From contig JARWMV010000239.1 in NCBI GenBank assembly GCA_030998015.1, positions 1,178,001 through 1,242,000 of the forward strand: DNA of 64,000 nucleotides, in the 5' to 3' direction. Below are positions 54,492 through 64,000 of this stretch, piece by piece. The translations under genes and the position numbers were made by a program. The stretch's first letter is position 1. Each line of letters opens with the position of its first letter. Under the pieces are notes generated by a model that searched no databases, was not told the origin of the DNA, and worked only from the letters and a program-made list of their open reading frames with translations. Source of the stretch: Ceratorhiza oryzae-sativae (Eukaryota > Basidiomycota > Agaricomycetes > Cantharellales > Ceratobasidiaceae).

Positions 54492-54512
54492 CACGTGATC
54501 CCTGCTCACGTG
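54492..54512. promoter_or_regulatory. Paired CACGTG E-boxes in the ERT1/MTQ1 divergent promoter
   Basis: CACGTG occurs at 54492-54497 and again at 54507-54512, both preceded by T, with 15 bp between their starts. The pair lies 24-43 bp before the MTQ1 ATG (54535) and about 165 bp before the ERT1 start. It is the classical site for bHLH factors (Cbf1/Pho4/USF-like). Spacing and pairing suggest a real element; the bound factor is inference. Confidence 0.55.
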
Positions 54513-54534
54513 TAGCCGCGAGGCTTCAAATTCC

Positions 54535-55581
54535 ATGCCCCGAATTGCCACTCTGGTGTCGCAACTAGCCCGTGCGCTCGGCTCCGCGTCCCAGGCGCAC
54601 GCAGAAGCGCGCTGGCTCCGACAACACTCGCCCCGATCTTTTGCCGACAATCTGCGCAGACGGGCCCAGGGATGGCCGCTGCAGTATCTTCTCGGTAGCT
54701 GTGCTTGGCTCTCTGTTCGCCCCCACTCACCCCCCCCCGACAGGCTCGCAACCGTTTGGCTCACTCGATATCCTCACGCGGCCTCCAACCCTCATCCCCC
54801 GTGAGTATAGCTTTCTATCGCCCAGTCACAGTAATCGATACCTGCTTGGCAGGCCCAGAAACGGAGCATTGGACACTCCGGCTCGCTGAAGTCCTGCGCG
54901 GCCGTACCTCGCCGAATACACCACTTCGAGCGCTCGATCTCTGTACTGGCACGGCATGCATACCACTTTTGCTCTGCGCCTCACTCCCGCCTCGTAACGT
55001 ATCTGCCTACGCTATCGACATCAGTCAACAGGCCGTGGAGCTCGCTAGGGATAACGTCGTCCACTGTGGATATTCTGTCTCATCCGGTGGGAACTGCGTC
55101 TATGTAGATTGTCAAGATGTGTTCGACGACAATCTTGTCCAGTCACTGGAGCAAAGAGAAGCCGCATGGGAGCCGTATGACGTCCTGACATCAAACCCTC
55201 CCTACATCCCACGAGCGGAGTACGACAAGCTTTCTCACACCGTCCGAGACTTTGAGGATCGCTTGGCGCTGCTTGGAGAATACCCAGCATCGACAACAGG
55301 CGAGCTAAATTCGCCAAACAAAGTTTGACACGCTAGCTGATATGCTCCCCGAAGGTAACCCGGATCGCATGGAGCAAAACAAACAAGGTCTCGCGTTTTA
55401 CGTGCGCATTGCATCGCTCGTGCAGCACCAAAACCTCGTTCGCTCGGGTGGATGCATTGCTTTGGAAGTTGGTCACGACCAAGCTCGGTTAGTTGAGCGC
55501 ATGTTCCTGCCTTTTGCAAGACGCACAGAAGTATGGGTAGATCCATGGGGTATTGAGCGCACTGTTTTTGTTCGAATGTGA
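54535..55581 (+). CDS. MTQ1: Mitochondrial release-factor glutamine methyltransferase
   Basis: HemK/PrmC-type enzyme that methylates the Gln of the GGQ motif in the mitochondrial class I release factor. Exon 1 begins MPRIATLVSQLARALG and ends GWPLQYLLG. After an intron the text is SQPFGSLDILTRPPTLIPR, then PETEHWTLRLAEVL (the PETE motif). The Rossmann SAM site is ALDLCTGTACIPLLL with YAIDISQQAVELARDN. The substrate-binding motif NPPY is in VLTSNPPYIPRAEYDKL (about 55190-55230), followed by DFEDRLALLGE. The last exon continues DRMEQNKQGLAFYVRI and GGCIALEVGHDQARLVERM, ending WGIERTVFVRM at TGA 55579-55581. Alternative-frame segments between 54600 and 54900 are intron-split shadows. Confidence 0.9.
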
Positions 55582-56025
55582 ATGGCAATGTCAATTTTAG
55601 CCTTTTGCTTCCAGCATATAATAAGCGCCAACGAACCGCCGGCTGCCGGGCCGTCGAAGAAACCTTGAATTTGTATGATAAGTGACAACCAATGAACGGC
55701 CCACTATCGCCGTGGAGAGGATGAACACCTATGACGTAGTTATTGGCGAAGAGACATTCCGATGATAGCGGGCCGCTTGAAAGCAAATCGTTCAGCTTGA
55801 AGCCTGTGGTCAGCAGAATGACCATTGGAGAGCACACCCCGCAACCGAGATATGCTAATAAAAGCCTCAACCGATCCGAGGGTGCCAACCAGTCACAGCG
55901 GATTGCGAGGTGGTTGGACAAACATAACCACAGAGCGGGATTTATTTGGCTTGATGACACGTGACATACGTTTCCTCCACCGCGCTAACCACCACGACTC
56001 GCTAGGCCGTTTGATCTTGTCTAGA
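55582..56025. other. Gap between MTQ1 and TFB4, no gene seen
   Basis: 444 bp on the same strand as both neighbours. Small open frames overlap the TFB4 start but lack motifs. It holds the 3' end of MTQ1 and the TFB4 promoter. Confidence 0.45.
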
Positions 56026-57356
56026 ATGGAAGCTACCGATGAGACTCCTCCAGCACATCTGATACTCATCCTAGATCTCTCACCTTCACAATGGCAGTCC
56101 TCAGTTACGGCAGCACCTAATAACGGGATGGATATCTTGACTTTTCTGTCTCAAGTCTTGGTATTCATCAACTCCCACTTGGCATGTAGGCAAGAGAATA
56201 GTGTCGCGGTGCTAGGGGCACTTCCTGGGAAAAGGTATGTTTTCCGGATCTACACGTTTCTCGAGAAGAGACTAACGGCGAGCTCGGGCCAGTTTGGCGC
56301 TCTATCCTGCGCCGGAAGATAGTACCCAATCCACGAATGGTCTTGGCCCCGAGGCAGAATCTAACACGTACCACGTATTCAGGACTGTGGACGACGTGGT
56401 GATGGAGAGAATCCAGGCGGAATTGGCGACATTGCCTGAGGAACAGATTCAAAGTGCGACTTCGTTTATCTAGCAGTTTCCTTCATTCATATCCTCCCAT
56501 AATACAGAACCAATCGCACTCGTCCCGTCGTTGACACAAGCACTATGTCGTAAGTGCACCTGCTGCCTATTCGCCGAGTGAACATTTTGACTGGGACATT
56601 CCAGAAATAAATAGAATGTCCCCACCTCAACAACTTCTTGGAGATAAACCATCAGCGACGACAAAGCCACCAATCGACTCGCGAATTCTAATACTCTCAG
56701 TGTCCCCCGATGCGTCAACCCCCTATATCCCATTTATGAACTCTATCTTTTCTGCTCAGAAGCTAGTCAGTACCATTGAACAACGATCTATATACTCGTG
56801 CTCACTCGCCAATAGCGTGTCCCAATAGACGTCTGCAAAGTCTTTGGGCCAGACACAATATTTCTTCAACAAGCAGCGTATCTTACGGGAGGCTGCTACC
56901 TGAATCTGGACGCCAACACGTCGTTGCTCCAATCACTTACCGTATGCATAGCCGCGATTTCATGACCTTTGGCTTATGTTTGGGCGATGAGCAGATGTGC
57001 TTCCTTCCTGCGGCATCGCTCCGGAAAACAATCGAGCTTCCGAGCCAGGGCAAGGTAGATTTCCGCGCATCGTGCTTCTGCCACAAGGATGTAGTTGATA
57101 TGGGATACGTTTGTTCGGTGTGCCTATCGAGTAAGTTTTTGCCAGGCTAGGCGATTGACCTATTACTCACGTTTTATGTAGTTTTCTGCAAACCAGTCGC
57201 AGTGTGCGCAACCTGCAAGTAAGCATCTGGTACTACCAACAGAACGGATTGCTAACATTCATTCGAAGGACCAAATTCCCCATTGCTACATTTAAAAGGC
57301 TGCTAACTGCCGCAGCGGCGACAAAAACGAATGGTGTCAAAGCTACCAAAGCCTAG
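56026..57356 (+). CDS. TFB4: TFIIH core subunit TFB4 (p34)
   Basis: von Willebrand-A-fold subunit of TFIIH that partners SSL1/p44. The start ATG 56026 gives MEATDETPPAHLILILDLSPSQW, the vWA first strand, then ILTFLSQVLVFINSHLACRQENSVAVLGALPGK. Later exons are SLALYPAPEDS, YHVFRTVDDVVMERIQAEL, PIALVPSLTQALC, INRM, PIDSRILILSVSPDASTPYIPFMNSIFSAQKL, IDVCKVFGPDTIFLQQAAYLTGGCYLNLDA, and, after a further intron, FLPAASLRKTIELPSQGKVDFRASCFCHKDVVDMGYVCSVCLS with IFCKPVAVCATCRTKFPI, the C4 zinc finger. It ends at TAG 57354-57356. About nine introns cut this short gene. No functional reason for its proximity to TFB1 is apparent. Confidence 0.93.
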
Positions 57357-57780
57357 CTCAAGCTGGGTTGAACTCGCCTGGCATATTCTGATATGTTGCT
57401 GCCCTCGTGTAGGACTGGGCCATCTGCTATCGCATCTTTTAAGCCATACGTTGGCTCGGACTACTGTATTTTGTATCCATAAACTCCGTATTGGCATACC
57501 AAACCCCTCGGGTCTATCAGGCTTTAACTAGGGCTGAAATTGTCTTGATCTGTCGAGCCGCGATCTCAGTTTCGAGTTTCCGTATTCACTACGTTCCGTA
57601 GTCATGCACGTATAGCCAAGGCTCAGGTCGCAATAAGCGAACCCGGGTAAACCGACTAACACAGCGCGTATTTGGGTTTATGTACTGACCATACCGGCGC
57701 TTGGTAAGTGATAGACCATTCAGAGCCGCACTCTCTACACGCACTTCCCTCGCCGTCGTTCGCCAATTGCCAAGGGACCA
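57357..57780. other. Intergenic, no gene seen
   Basis: 424 bp between TFB4 and the next plus-strand gene. No coding signal or structured RNA was recognised. Confidence 0.45.
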
Positions 57781-58788
57781 ATGAGTTCGTCACCGCCAAA
57801 CGCGAGATTCAAATGCAAACATTGTGGGATCATGTTCTCCAAGCGGAGCAACTGGACCCGCCATGAGTCCAATGCGAACGTGCACCTCAAGCCGCCCCGA
57901 CGCCGGCCAGGAGCGCCAAATACCGAGAGCGAGTAAGTAGCTATGTACAATCTACGCATAGCCTACTCGCGAATACTTACCTGAAGGAAAAGCCGATCTG
58001 GGTCAAGCGTTTCGAGCATGTCACCTGTACGAGGCAGTGGAGCATCCACGACAGAGCCCGAAGGGCTCTCGACGCGCCGCAGAAGCAAGGCGGTCGAGGC
58101 CGAACGAAAGCGGCACTTGTACAGCGCCTCTGGCAACCTAGAGCTTGCGTAAGTAGTCCTGGTTCAAGATTCAGTTCAATGAGAGCCTAAACGAGCGCCT
58201 ATAGCCACGAAGCCTCCCCTCAGAGGGACACGATTAACACCCTCAAGATCACAATTCGGCCTCGGCGGAGCAAACGTCCGCGACTGTCCTCATCGGTTGT
58301 GGCTGAATCAGAACAGAATATTGCAGTCAGTGGCGTAGGCAAGCCAGAGCCGACGCCACCTCCCACAGACCGGCCCCAACAACGGCATCGGGCACCGAAC
58401 CTCGATGCACGGAATACCCGGTTTAAGAAATGGGTTCGAGTCATCAAACTTGCTCGCTGGGTGCCTGGCGAGACTACACCTGGTGCTCCAAACCCACTCC
58501 CGCGTCAACTTGTGAGACAGCGAGCGAGGGAGTACGCCGCGATGATGGTTGAACCAGGCTCCCAAATACCCGAGGGTGTAGATTTGGTGTACGATGTAGA
58601 CTGGGCAGAGGTGTTGCGAATGTGAGTTTTACGTCGGTACATGGAACGTGCTTGTCCACCTGAGTTATTCGTGTGGTAGATTTCGCGATTCAACCGACCG
58701 GAATGGAGAGCCGGTCAAGCTGACGTCTATCGAAGACTTGGGGGAATCGTCGACGGACTCGGACAGCAGTTTATGGGATTCGGATTGA
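57781..58788 (+). CDS. Small protein with a single C2H2 zinc finger, function unknown
   Basis: Starts MSSSPPNARFKCKHCGIMF. One classical finger is visible: C-x2-C-x12-H-x6-H within FKCKHCGIMFSKRSNWTRHE. Ser/Arg-rich disorder follows (KSRSGSSVSSMSPVRG, TRRRSKAVEAERKRHLYSASG), then IKLARWVPGETTPGAPNPLPRQLVRQRAREYAAMM and VDLVYDVDWAEVLR, which look folded. The acidic end (ESSTDSDSSLWDSD) finishes at TGA 58786-58788. Introns sit near 57933, 58150 and 58622. A single finger next to basic stretches (RRSKRPRLS) fits a nuclear, possibly DNA-binding, protein. I do not recognise a named family. Confidence 0.6.
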
Positions 58789-59399
58789 AGCTTTCGTTCC
58801 TAGTCATCTCTATGTACTACATGTATTACCCACAAGCCTTATCCGGCAACTGTTATCGGGCTTATGACGTCTTGTACGATATCACGATGTAATAAGTGTA
58901 CTAGATATTATGCTCATTGTTCACGAACGCTAGCTTGGTTGCTGCGTAGAAAACATCAGTGGTGCTATGTGTCTGCAGACGCTATCCAGCCCAACATTAA
59001 ACCGCAATACCCTTGAACCCTCGGATCGGGTGTGCTACTTGCTAGCGGAGATGACCAAAGAAAGCACATTCTGACACGACACCCTTCAAGGCGCTGAATA
59101 AACCAGGGGCCATCGATCAATCTCCCAGCAAGAACGGACGAATGAGCCAGCACCTGCCTTGCTATTGAGCCTTGTTGTATGCGCTATTTACTAGGCCTGG
59201 TTGGCTTTATTTAATCTCAAACGTTAATCTATAGGCAGGTTAAAATCCATGAACATGTATATACAATGATCCAGTTATTCTCGAGTACAAGGTGAGCGTA
59301 GAAAGGGTGTATCGTCTAACATGCGTCAATCAGCTCGATGGAACATGGTGATAAATTCTACGTAAACATGGATTAGATACCGCTCGTCAATTACTTGAA
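58789..59399. other. Intergenic between convergent genes, no gene seen
   Basis: About 610 bp, AT-rich, with short open frames only. Likely 3' regions of the zinc-finger gene and PEX5. Confidence 0.45.
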
Positions 59400-61844
59400 T
59401 CAAAACCTACTCTGGATGTCCCGTGCTTCGCAAGCAGAGGCCAAGTCTAGCGATGCAAGCTCAAGCAGGTCGAACGCAATGTATCCCAAAGCGAGTCCGA
59501 AGTAACCCCACGGTCAGAGTCGACGCCTTCGCTATCCTGGAGCACAAGAGCATCGACGAGGTGCTGAGCGGCTTCGTCGTAACGCTGAGATCAGGGTAGT
59601 AAATTATATCTGACCCTGTGATTGAATATAGTGCCTTACCCTCAAGTTGACGCATGATATCCCAAGGTTATAGCGAGCTCGAATATACCCTGGGTTAAGC
59701 TCGAGAGCCTTGTAATAAAACGGCACCGCTTCGGTAGCGTTGCCACTATTGGCGAGTGTAGCGCCCACACGATTGAACAGGAGCCAGTCCTACCAGTACC
59801 GTTAGATAGCGGCGCAAATCGTACCAATGGCGTAGCTTACATCCGGTCGTACAGCAAGAGCGGTCCTAAAGCAGTCCTGTGACTTGGCGTAGTCCTGATA
59901 TACGCGTTAGAAAAAGTTGGGGCATCAACCGAAATCAAACGGTACCTCTACGGTGTTCAACAATACTCCAAGTGCAATTTGAACATCCGCATCAATTTCT
60001 TCTCCCGACTGCCTAGCCATATTGAGTAGCTCGCGCACGTACTCTTGGTGTATCTCATCTATCGTAGCCACGCCCTCGACAACCCCCAACTCTCCCGGGC
60101 TAGCAACCTTTCTTAAAGTCGCCCCTCGACCGGTCATCCAGCTCCCAATGGCGCGATGTGCAGAAATCTTGTCACCTTCATTCGCATGGGACACGGCGAG
60201 CGCGAGATACGCCGGCATACAATTGGGATCTCGGGCGACTGCTTCGTGCAGGGCGTCGATCGCATGCCTTTCTCGCTCGTTCTCTTGTTGCTTCACTCCA
60301 AGGGCAAGCCAGGCCTGTGCATTGCTCGGATCCCTTTGGACGATCGCCTCGTGCTCCAGCACGCTCTGGCATAGCATGGTTAGTCAATTCAACTGGGGCG
60401 CTTCATCCACGCTCTGGACCCACCTGCCGAAGCCCAGCCCCATGTCTATGGAGGTCGTGCGTCCTTGTACTATTCAAATAAGGATTGTTCTTTTGGAACT
60501 GGTAGCCTCTGGGTTCCACAGGCTTGATCCCGCTCGCCGTGGCCTCGAATGCATCCCAATCTTCTTGCAAGTGGGCCCACTCGGCGGCCTGTGCATCCGG
60601 CAGTTTAGCGGTATGATGCGTCCTATTGTAAATGTCATAAAAGACATCTGCATTGTCAAACGCTCCGTCGTTTTCCTCCTGGGTCTGGGTCTCGGTTCGA
60701 GTCTGATACGACGTTGAAGGATCGGCCGTATCAAAATGAACAGACTTGCGACGCTGGAGTAGACCCCCGTTTGAAAACTCGGTTGCCCATCCTTCGGTCG
60801 AAGCCTTTTCCTTTCCCTTGTCGACAGCAGGGCGAGCCTCGGACGCAGGGACCATCTCCCCGTCTTGCACGACAACCTCTCCGTCCCGAAGCTGCCTCAT
60901 CAGACCCATGAACTGCGAGTTTTGGAATTTGGGCCGGGTCTCGTTTTGGAGTGCGTTGAGTAGCTGGCGGGCAGTTTCTGCGAGTTCGGAGCGCTCGGCT
61001 GTGGTCGAGGTGGTGGTGGCAGCTTCAGTTTGGGCTACTGAGGCTGCTTGGACAGGTTGGACATCGGGGAATATAATCTGAGGCTCAACCTGTTGGAGAG
61101 GTTGTGCCGGCATGGGTTGGTATTGATTAAACGTAGGTGGGTTCATCATGCCCATAGGTGCATATGGCATCGGTCGCGAGTGCTGCATCATATCTATCAA
61201 AACCGAGTATTAGGTGAATGAATAGTGATGTTTTGAAGTCACTTGCTGTCTTGTGGCCCCGGTGACACCACACCTGTAGAACCAGTAAATACAAACTCGA
61301 CTCGCCAATTTAAATAAACTCACCTCTATTGACTTGTGCAACCTGCGCCTGCATCATCTGCATGGCCCATTCGGCTCCAGCACTCGTCCCAACGGTAGCT
61401 CCAGCCCCACGCGCAAAGTCGGCAGCCCATCCAGACGCAGCAGTGGCAGCGGGAGAAGGGACAGCTGGCAAAGCACCTCGCAAGGCCCCAACATCAAACG
61501 GTGCGCGTACGATACTAGACGATAGCCCCGGCGTCGATGATCCGCTGAAGAACCGAGCTGCGTCATCCGCCAACGGGTTCGCCGCCGCTCCCGACGGTCG
61601 TGTTCGAAACGTCTATCCTTCGTCAATACGCGGTAGCAGCATCGTGAATGCGCTCACCTCTCGCGATGGACCTGCGCCCTGGCCAAAGTGATCCTGACGA
61701 CGGACTTAGCTCGCTGCAACGGTCGCTTGGACTCTTACTCACATGCACCGCTCCTCGGTCCTGATCAAACTGTTTGGAGAACCCCTGGAGGGCGTTGGAT
61801 GGGCCGCAGTCGGCCCCTCCGTTCATGAGCATCGGCAACGCCAT
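59400..61844 (-). CDS. PEX5: Peroxisomal targeting signal 1 receptor PEX5
   Basis: Cycling receptor that carries SKL-tailed proteins into peroxisomes. The N-terminus from ATG 61844 is [22 protein letters not shown]; the Cys in ADCGPSN is the one ubiquitinated for receptor recycling. WxxxF/Y-type motifs that bind PEX14/PEX13 occur in GWAADF and GWATEF. A mid-region helix ([18 protein letters not shown]) follows. The C-terminal TPR array includes [117 protein letters not shown] and [17 protein letters not shown]. It ends RDIQSRF at the stop 59400-59402. All conserved elements of a fungal PEX5 are visible. Confidence 0.94.
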
Positions 61845-62612
61845 TTCGGTCGGTCGTGGTGCGCTGAGACGAAATCCCGGGGTAAGCCAGAGCCAGCCCA
61901 TAGGCGCCGGGCTACCCGGACCATAGCCGGGCCATGTGAAAACGGGGCAAGCCGGGCCAAATAAATCCCGCCGCCATTTCAGAGGGCTGTGCTGAGATTG
62001 TGGCAACTGCTGCGGTGCATACAGGCGATCCCCGTTGCTGGTCGACGGGACGGTTCTGATTGGAATATGGCGGTGGAGGATGCAGCCGACCCCCGGCACC
62101 CGCGCGGGGGCTGAAGATGCACCAACTCCTGTCTGGCCTGTAGCGTAAAGACACGAGGTTCACCAGGTTTGTGTCCACTTGGATGAGAAAAGGGGCTAGT
62201 GCATCCTGTCGTTCGCGAAGTTTCGATCCCTCATCGTCATCTAACCGGCTGACACTTAAAAACGCAAGCGAGCCCGAGCCCAAGCAGACGGATCCGTAAA
62301 ATATGCATGTATACTTAGACTGACCAATTGAGAGTTGACGATGCGGTTCATTTTTGGCAGGACTACGCAGAAAATAGACATAAGACTCGAGAAGAGTTTG
62401 GGGCAAATACAACTCGCAACAAGCGAGAAAGAGGTCACAACAAACCGAAGACATGCATCGCAAGGAAACGGGGCAAGGGGGGCTAGAAAAGGGGCCTTTG
62501 ACGAAATACACACGTGATGGAGAGAGCGACGGAATGGTATAGACAACGTAAATCATAAAAAGGGGCAACAAGGCAAACCCGCAGCAGAACGAGAGGCGTA
62601 GCGACGGCGTAA
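61845..62612. other. Gap between PEX5 and the C2H2 factor, no gene seen
   Basis: 768 bp on the minus strand: PEX5 promoter and the 3' region of the transcription factor. A 234-codon minus-strand open frame (61912-62616) overlaps it but reads as Cys/Leu/Phe-rich translated noncoding sequence, so it is not called. Confidence 0.45.
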
Positions 62613-63927
62613 TCATGATTGCACTGCCGCAGACTCGGCTTTGGCTCCGCTCTCTGTGCTCGGTGCCGCATCGGCGCCCGAACCTTCCACAGGGACTGGC
62701 ACGATCTCGGTGCCCGCCGAGATCGCACGGCGTTTAGATGGACGCTCCTCACGAGTTTCTTCAATGACATGGACCAGAGGCGCTGTCGGTTCTTGACCTT
62801 GTTCGGACGCGGGGGGATGATCGCTAGGAGCGCCCTGCATCAGGTTTTGAAAGACATGGGTGTGGCCTTGGTTCGGATCGGCGTTTGCTGCGATAAACTG
62901 CTGTCCGCTCAGGAGTCCAGCAAGAAATTCGCCACCGGCCTGAAGCTGGGAGCTGAGTTCGGGCGGGAGCTGGTGCTGGTGCATATGGGCATGGGGATGG
63001 ATGCTCGGGTCGGACGGGCTGGGCGCCCTGGACGGCGAGCGAAATAGGGTAGTGTCCGTTGAGGGTGCCGGGTGGATGGGGTCGTTTGGATTAGGGATGG
63101 GTTCTGAAACGGTAGCCGGAGGATTTGCGTTTGATGTGCCGGCCTTGGACGCTGAGCCCGAGGCAGCGTTTTTGCGGCATCCAGACCCACCGTCGGAGCG
63201 TACTGCAAGGGACAGAGTACGTGAGCCAAAGGCGGAAGACCAGCGAATCAGGAACGACGTACAATGGCGGTTCAGAGCGTCCGTTCTCGAAAAGGTCTTG
63301 CCGCATCCGTCGCACACGTGCTGGTTTGGTTTTGCGTTGTGCAGCGCATAGTGACGCTTGCAGTCGTGCTGACGGGCAAAGCCCTTTGAGCAGCCGGGCC
63401 ATTCGCAGACAAATGGGCGCTCCTCGGTATGTGAACGAAGGTGGCCTGGAGACAACGTTAGCCGAGACACACAGACGCCGCAGCACGCGACCCACCCCGG
63501 AGATTGAACCGCCGCGTGAATGTGCTGCCGCACCCAGGACAGGACACTTGAACTGGGCGTCGTTGCGGCGGCGGGATGCGCTCGCCGCCTGGGTCGCGGT
63601 AGTGGTGACGTGCTGTTTCTCGACCTGGAGGATGGGTGGAAGCCTAGGAACGTCCCATTCGCTCTCAGCTGCAGTGGCTGGGGCACCAGTGGTCACATAC
63701 TGGGGTGCTGGGGGAGGCGTCGACGTCGATGGCTCCTGCATCGGGGGCAAGCGCGGCGGTGGATCGTGTACGGCGGGTGGGTCTGGGTACTGGAGGGGCT
63801 GGACGCTGTCGTTGGCAAGGGCTGGGTCGAGCGCAGAGTCGTCGATGCGGGTGGGCTGGGTCGACGGCGCTTGGGCGAGCGGGGGGAGGCTGTTGGCCGG
63901 GTTTGTGTTCGAGATGACTGTGCGCAT
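62613..63927 (-). CDS. C2H2 zinc finger transcription factor
   Basis: Start 63927 (MRTVISNTNPANSL), Pro-rich disordered N-terminus, then three tandem fingers. Finger 1 begins QFKCPV and reads CPVPGCGSTFTRRFNLR if one C is restored in the CC at 63537-63538; as given, the frame breaks there. After an intron the array continues GHLRSHTEERPFVCEWPGCSKGFARQHDCKRHYALH (finger 2) and VCDGCGKTFSRTDALNRH (finger 3). A short exon SDGGSGCRKN follows. The long tail is His/Gln/Pro-rich (HPHAHMHQHQLP) and ends ESAAVQS at the stop 62613-62615. The finger array looks like fungal stress or calcium-response factors (Prz1/Crz1-like group), but target genes cannot be inferred. Confidence 0.8.
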
Positions 63928-64000
63928 GACAGAGTGCTCTGGGAGACTATAAAGCTCGAATAGCCCCCAGCGCCGAGCGTTGGTGAGGTGATGGTCAGCT

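Noticed and set aside
61912..62616. 234-codon minus-strand open frame between PEX5 and the C2H2 factor
   Set aside because: Translation looks like translated noncoding DNA and spans the expected 3' region and promoter.
63125..63952. 275-codon plus-strand open frame opposite the C2H2 factor
   Set aside because: The minus strand carries a clear zinc-finger array; the plus frame has no motif.

Overview
This window is nuclear DNA from a filamentous fungus, most likely a basidiomycete of the Agaricomycetes and possibly the Rhizoctonia/Ceratobasidium group. Genes are dense (about 25 in 64 kb) and cut by many short introns, mostly 45-60 bp with GT donors, CTAAC/CTGAC-like branch sites and AG acceptors. 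The gene content fits: a DYRK-type YAK1 kinase, BRE1, an ATP sulfurylase with a degenerate APS-kinase-like tail, an allantoicase joined to ureidoglycolate lyase, and a large TPR protein with a CHAT protease domain. The species is inferred from general knowledge, not from a search.

Layout, left to right. 0-9.3 kb: end of lysyl-tRNA synthetase, an Ariadne-type RBR ubiquitin ligase, a family-2 polysaccharide synthase, and a nucleotide-sugar transporter apparently joined to an uncharacterised domain. 9.7-14 kb: the TPR-CHAT gene. 14.8-21.2 kb: three minus-strand metabolic genes (aldo-keto reductase, 2-methylcitrate dehydratase, ATP sulfurylase). 21.6-25.7 kb: a disordered Ser/Pro-rich protein and a sterol-desaturase-like enzyme. 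25.8-31.7 kb: Ntn-type asparaginase, mitochondrial ribosomal protein S9, golgin CASP. 31.8-37 kb: TFIIH subunit TFB1, a PHOSPHO-type phosphatase, a coiled-coil protein with a possible zinc finger. 37.3-46.7 kb: YAK1, a RING/TRAF zinc-finger protein, BRE1. 46.8-51.8 kb: allantoicase/ureidoglycolate lyase and methylthioribose-1-phosphate isomerase. 52-57.4 kb: an ERT1-type regulator, mitochondrial release-factor methyltransferase, TFIIH subunit TFB4. 57.8-64 kb: a single C2H2 finger protein, peroxisomal receptor PEX5, a C2H2 transcription factor.

Most of these are unlinked housekeeping genes, and no cluster of one pathway is visible. Several pairs are divergent and share 100-260 bp promoters (asparaginase/MRPS9, TFB1/phosphatase, YAK1/TRAF, ERT1/MTQ1). 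ERT1 (gluconeogenesis), 2-methylcitrate dehydratase (propionate), PEX5 (peroxisome) and the ureide enzyme (nitrogen salvage) all belong to use of alternative carbon or nitrogen, but they are scattered.

Two points matter most. First, about a dozen single-base frame breaks fall in genes that should be intact (lysyl-tRNA synthetase, YAK1, BRE1, a C2H2 finger and others). Almost all are explained by loss of one base from a short homopolymer, so they look like consensus errors, and gene models here must allow for them. Second, the biologically most intriguing locus is the TPR-CHAT gene. Its protease domain keeps both catalytic motifs, but they are spread over several reading frames.
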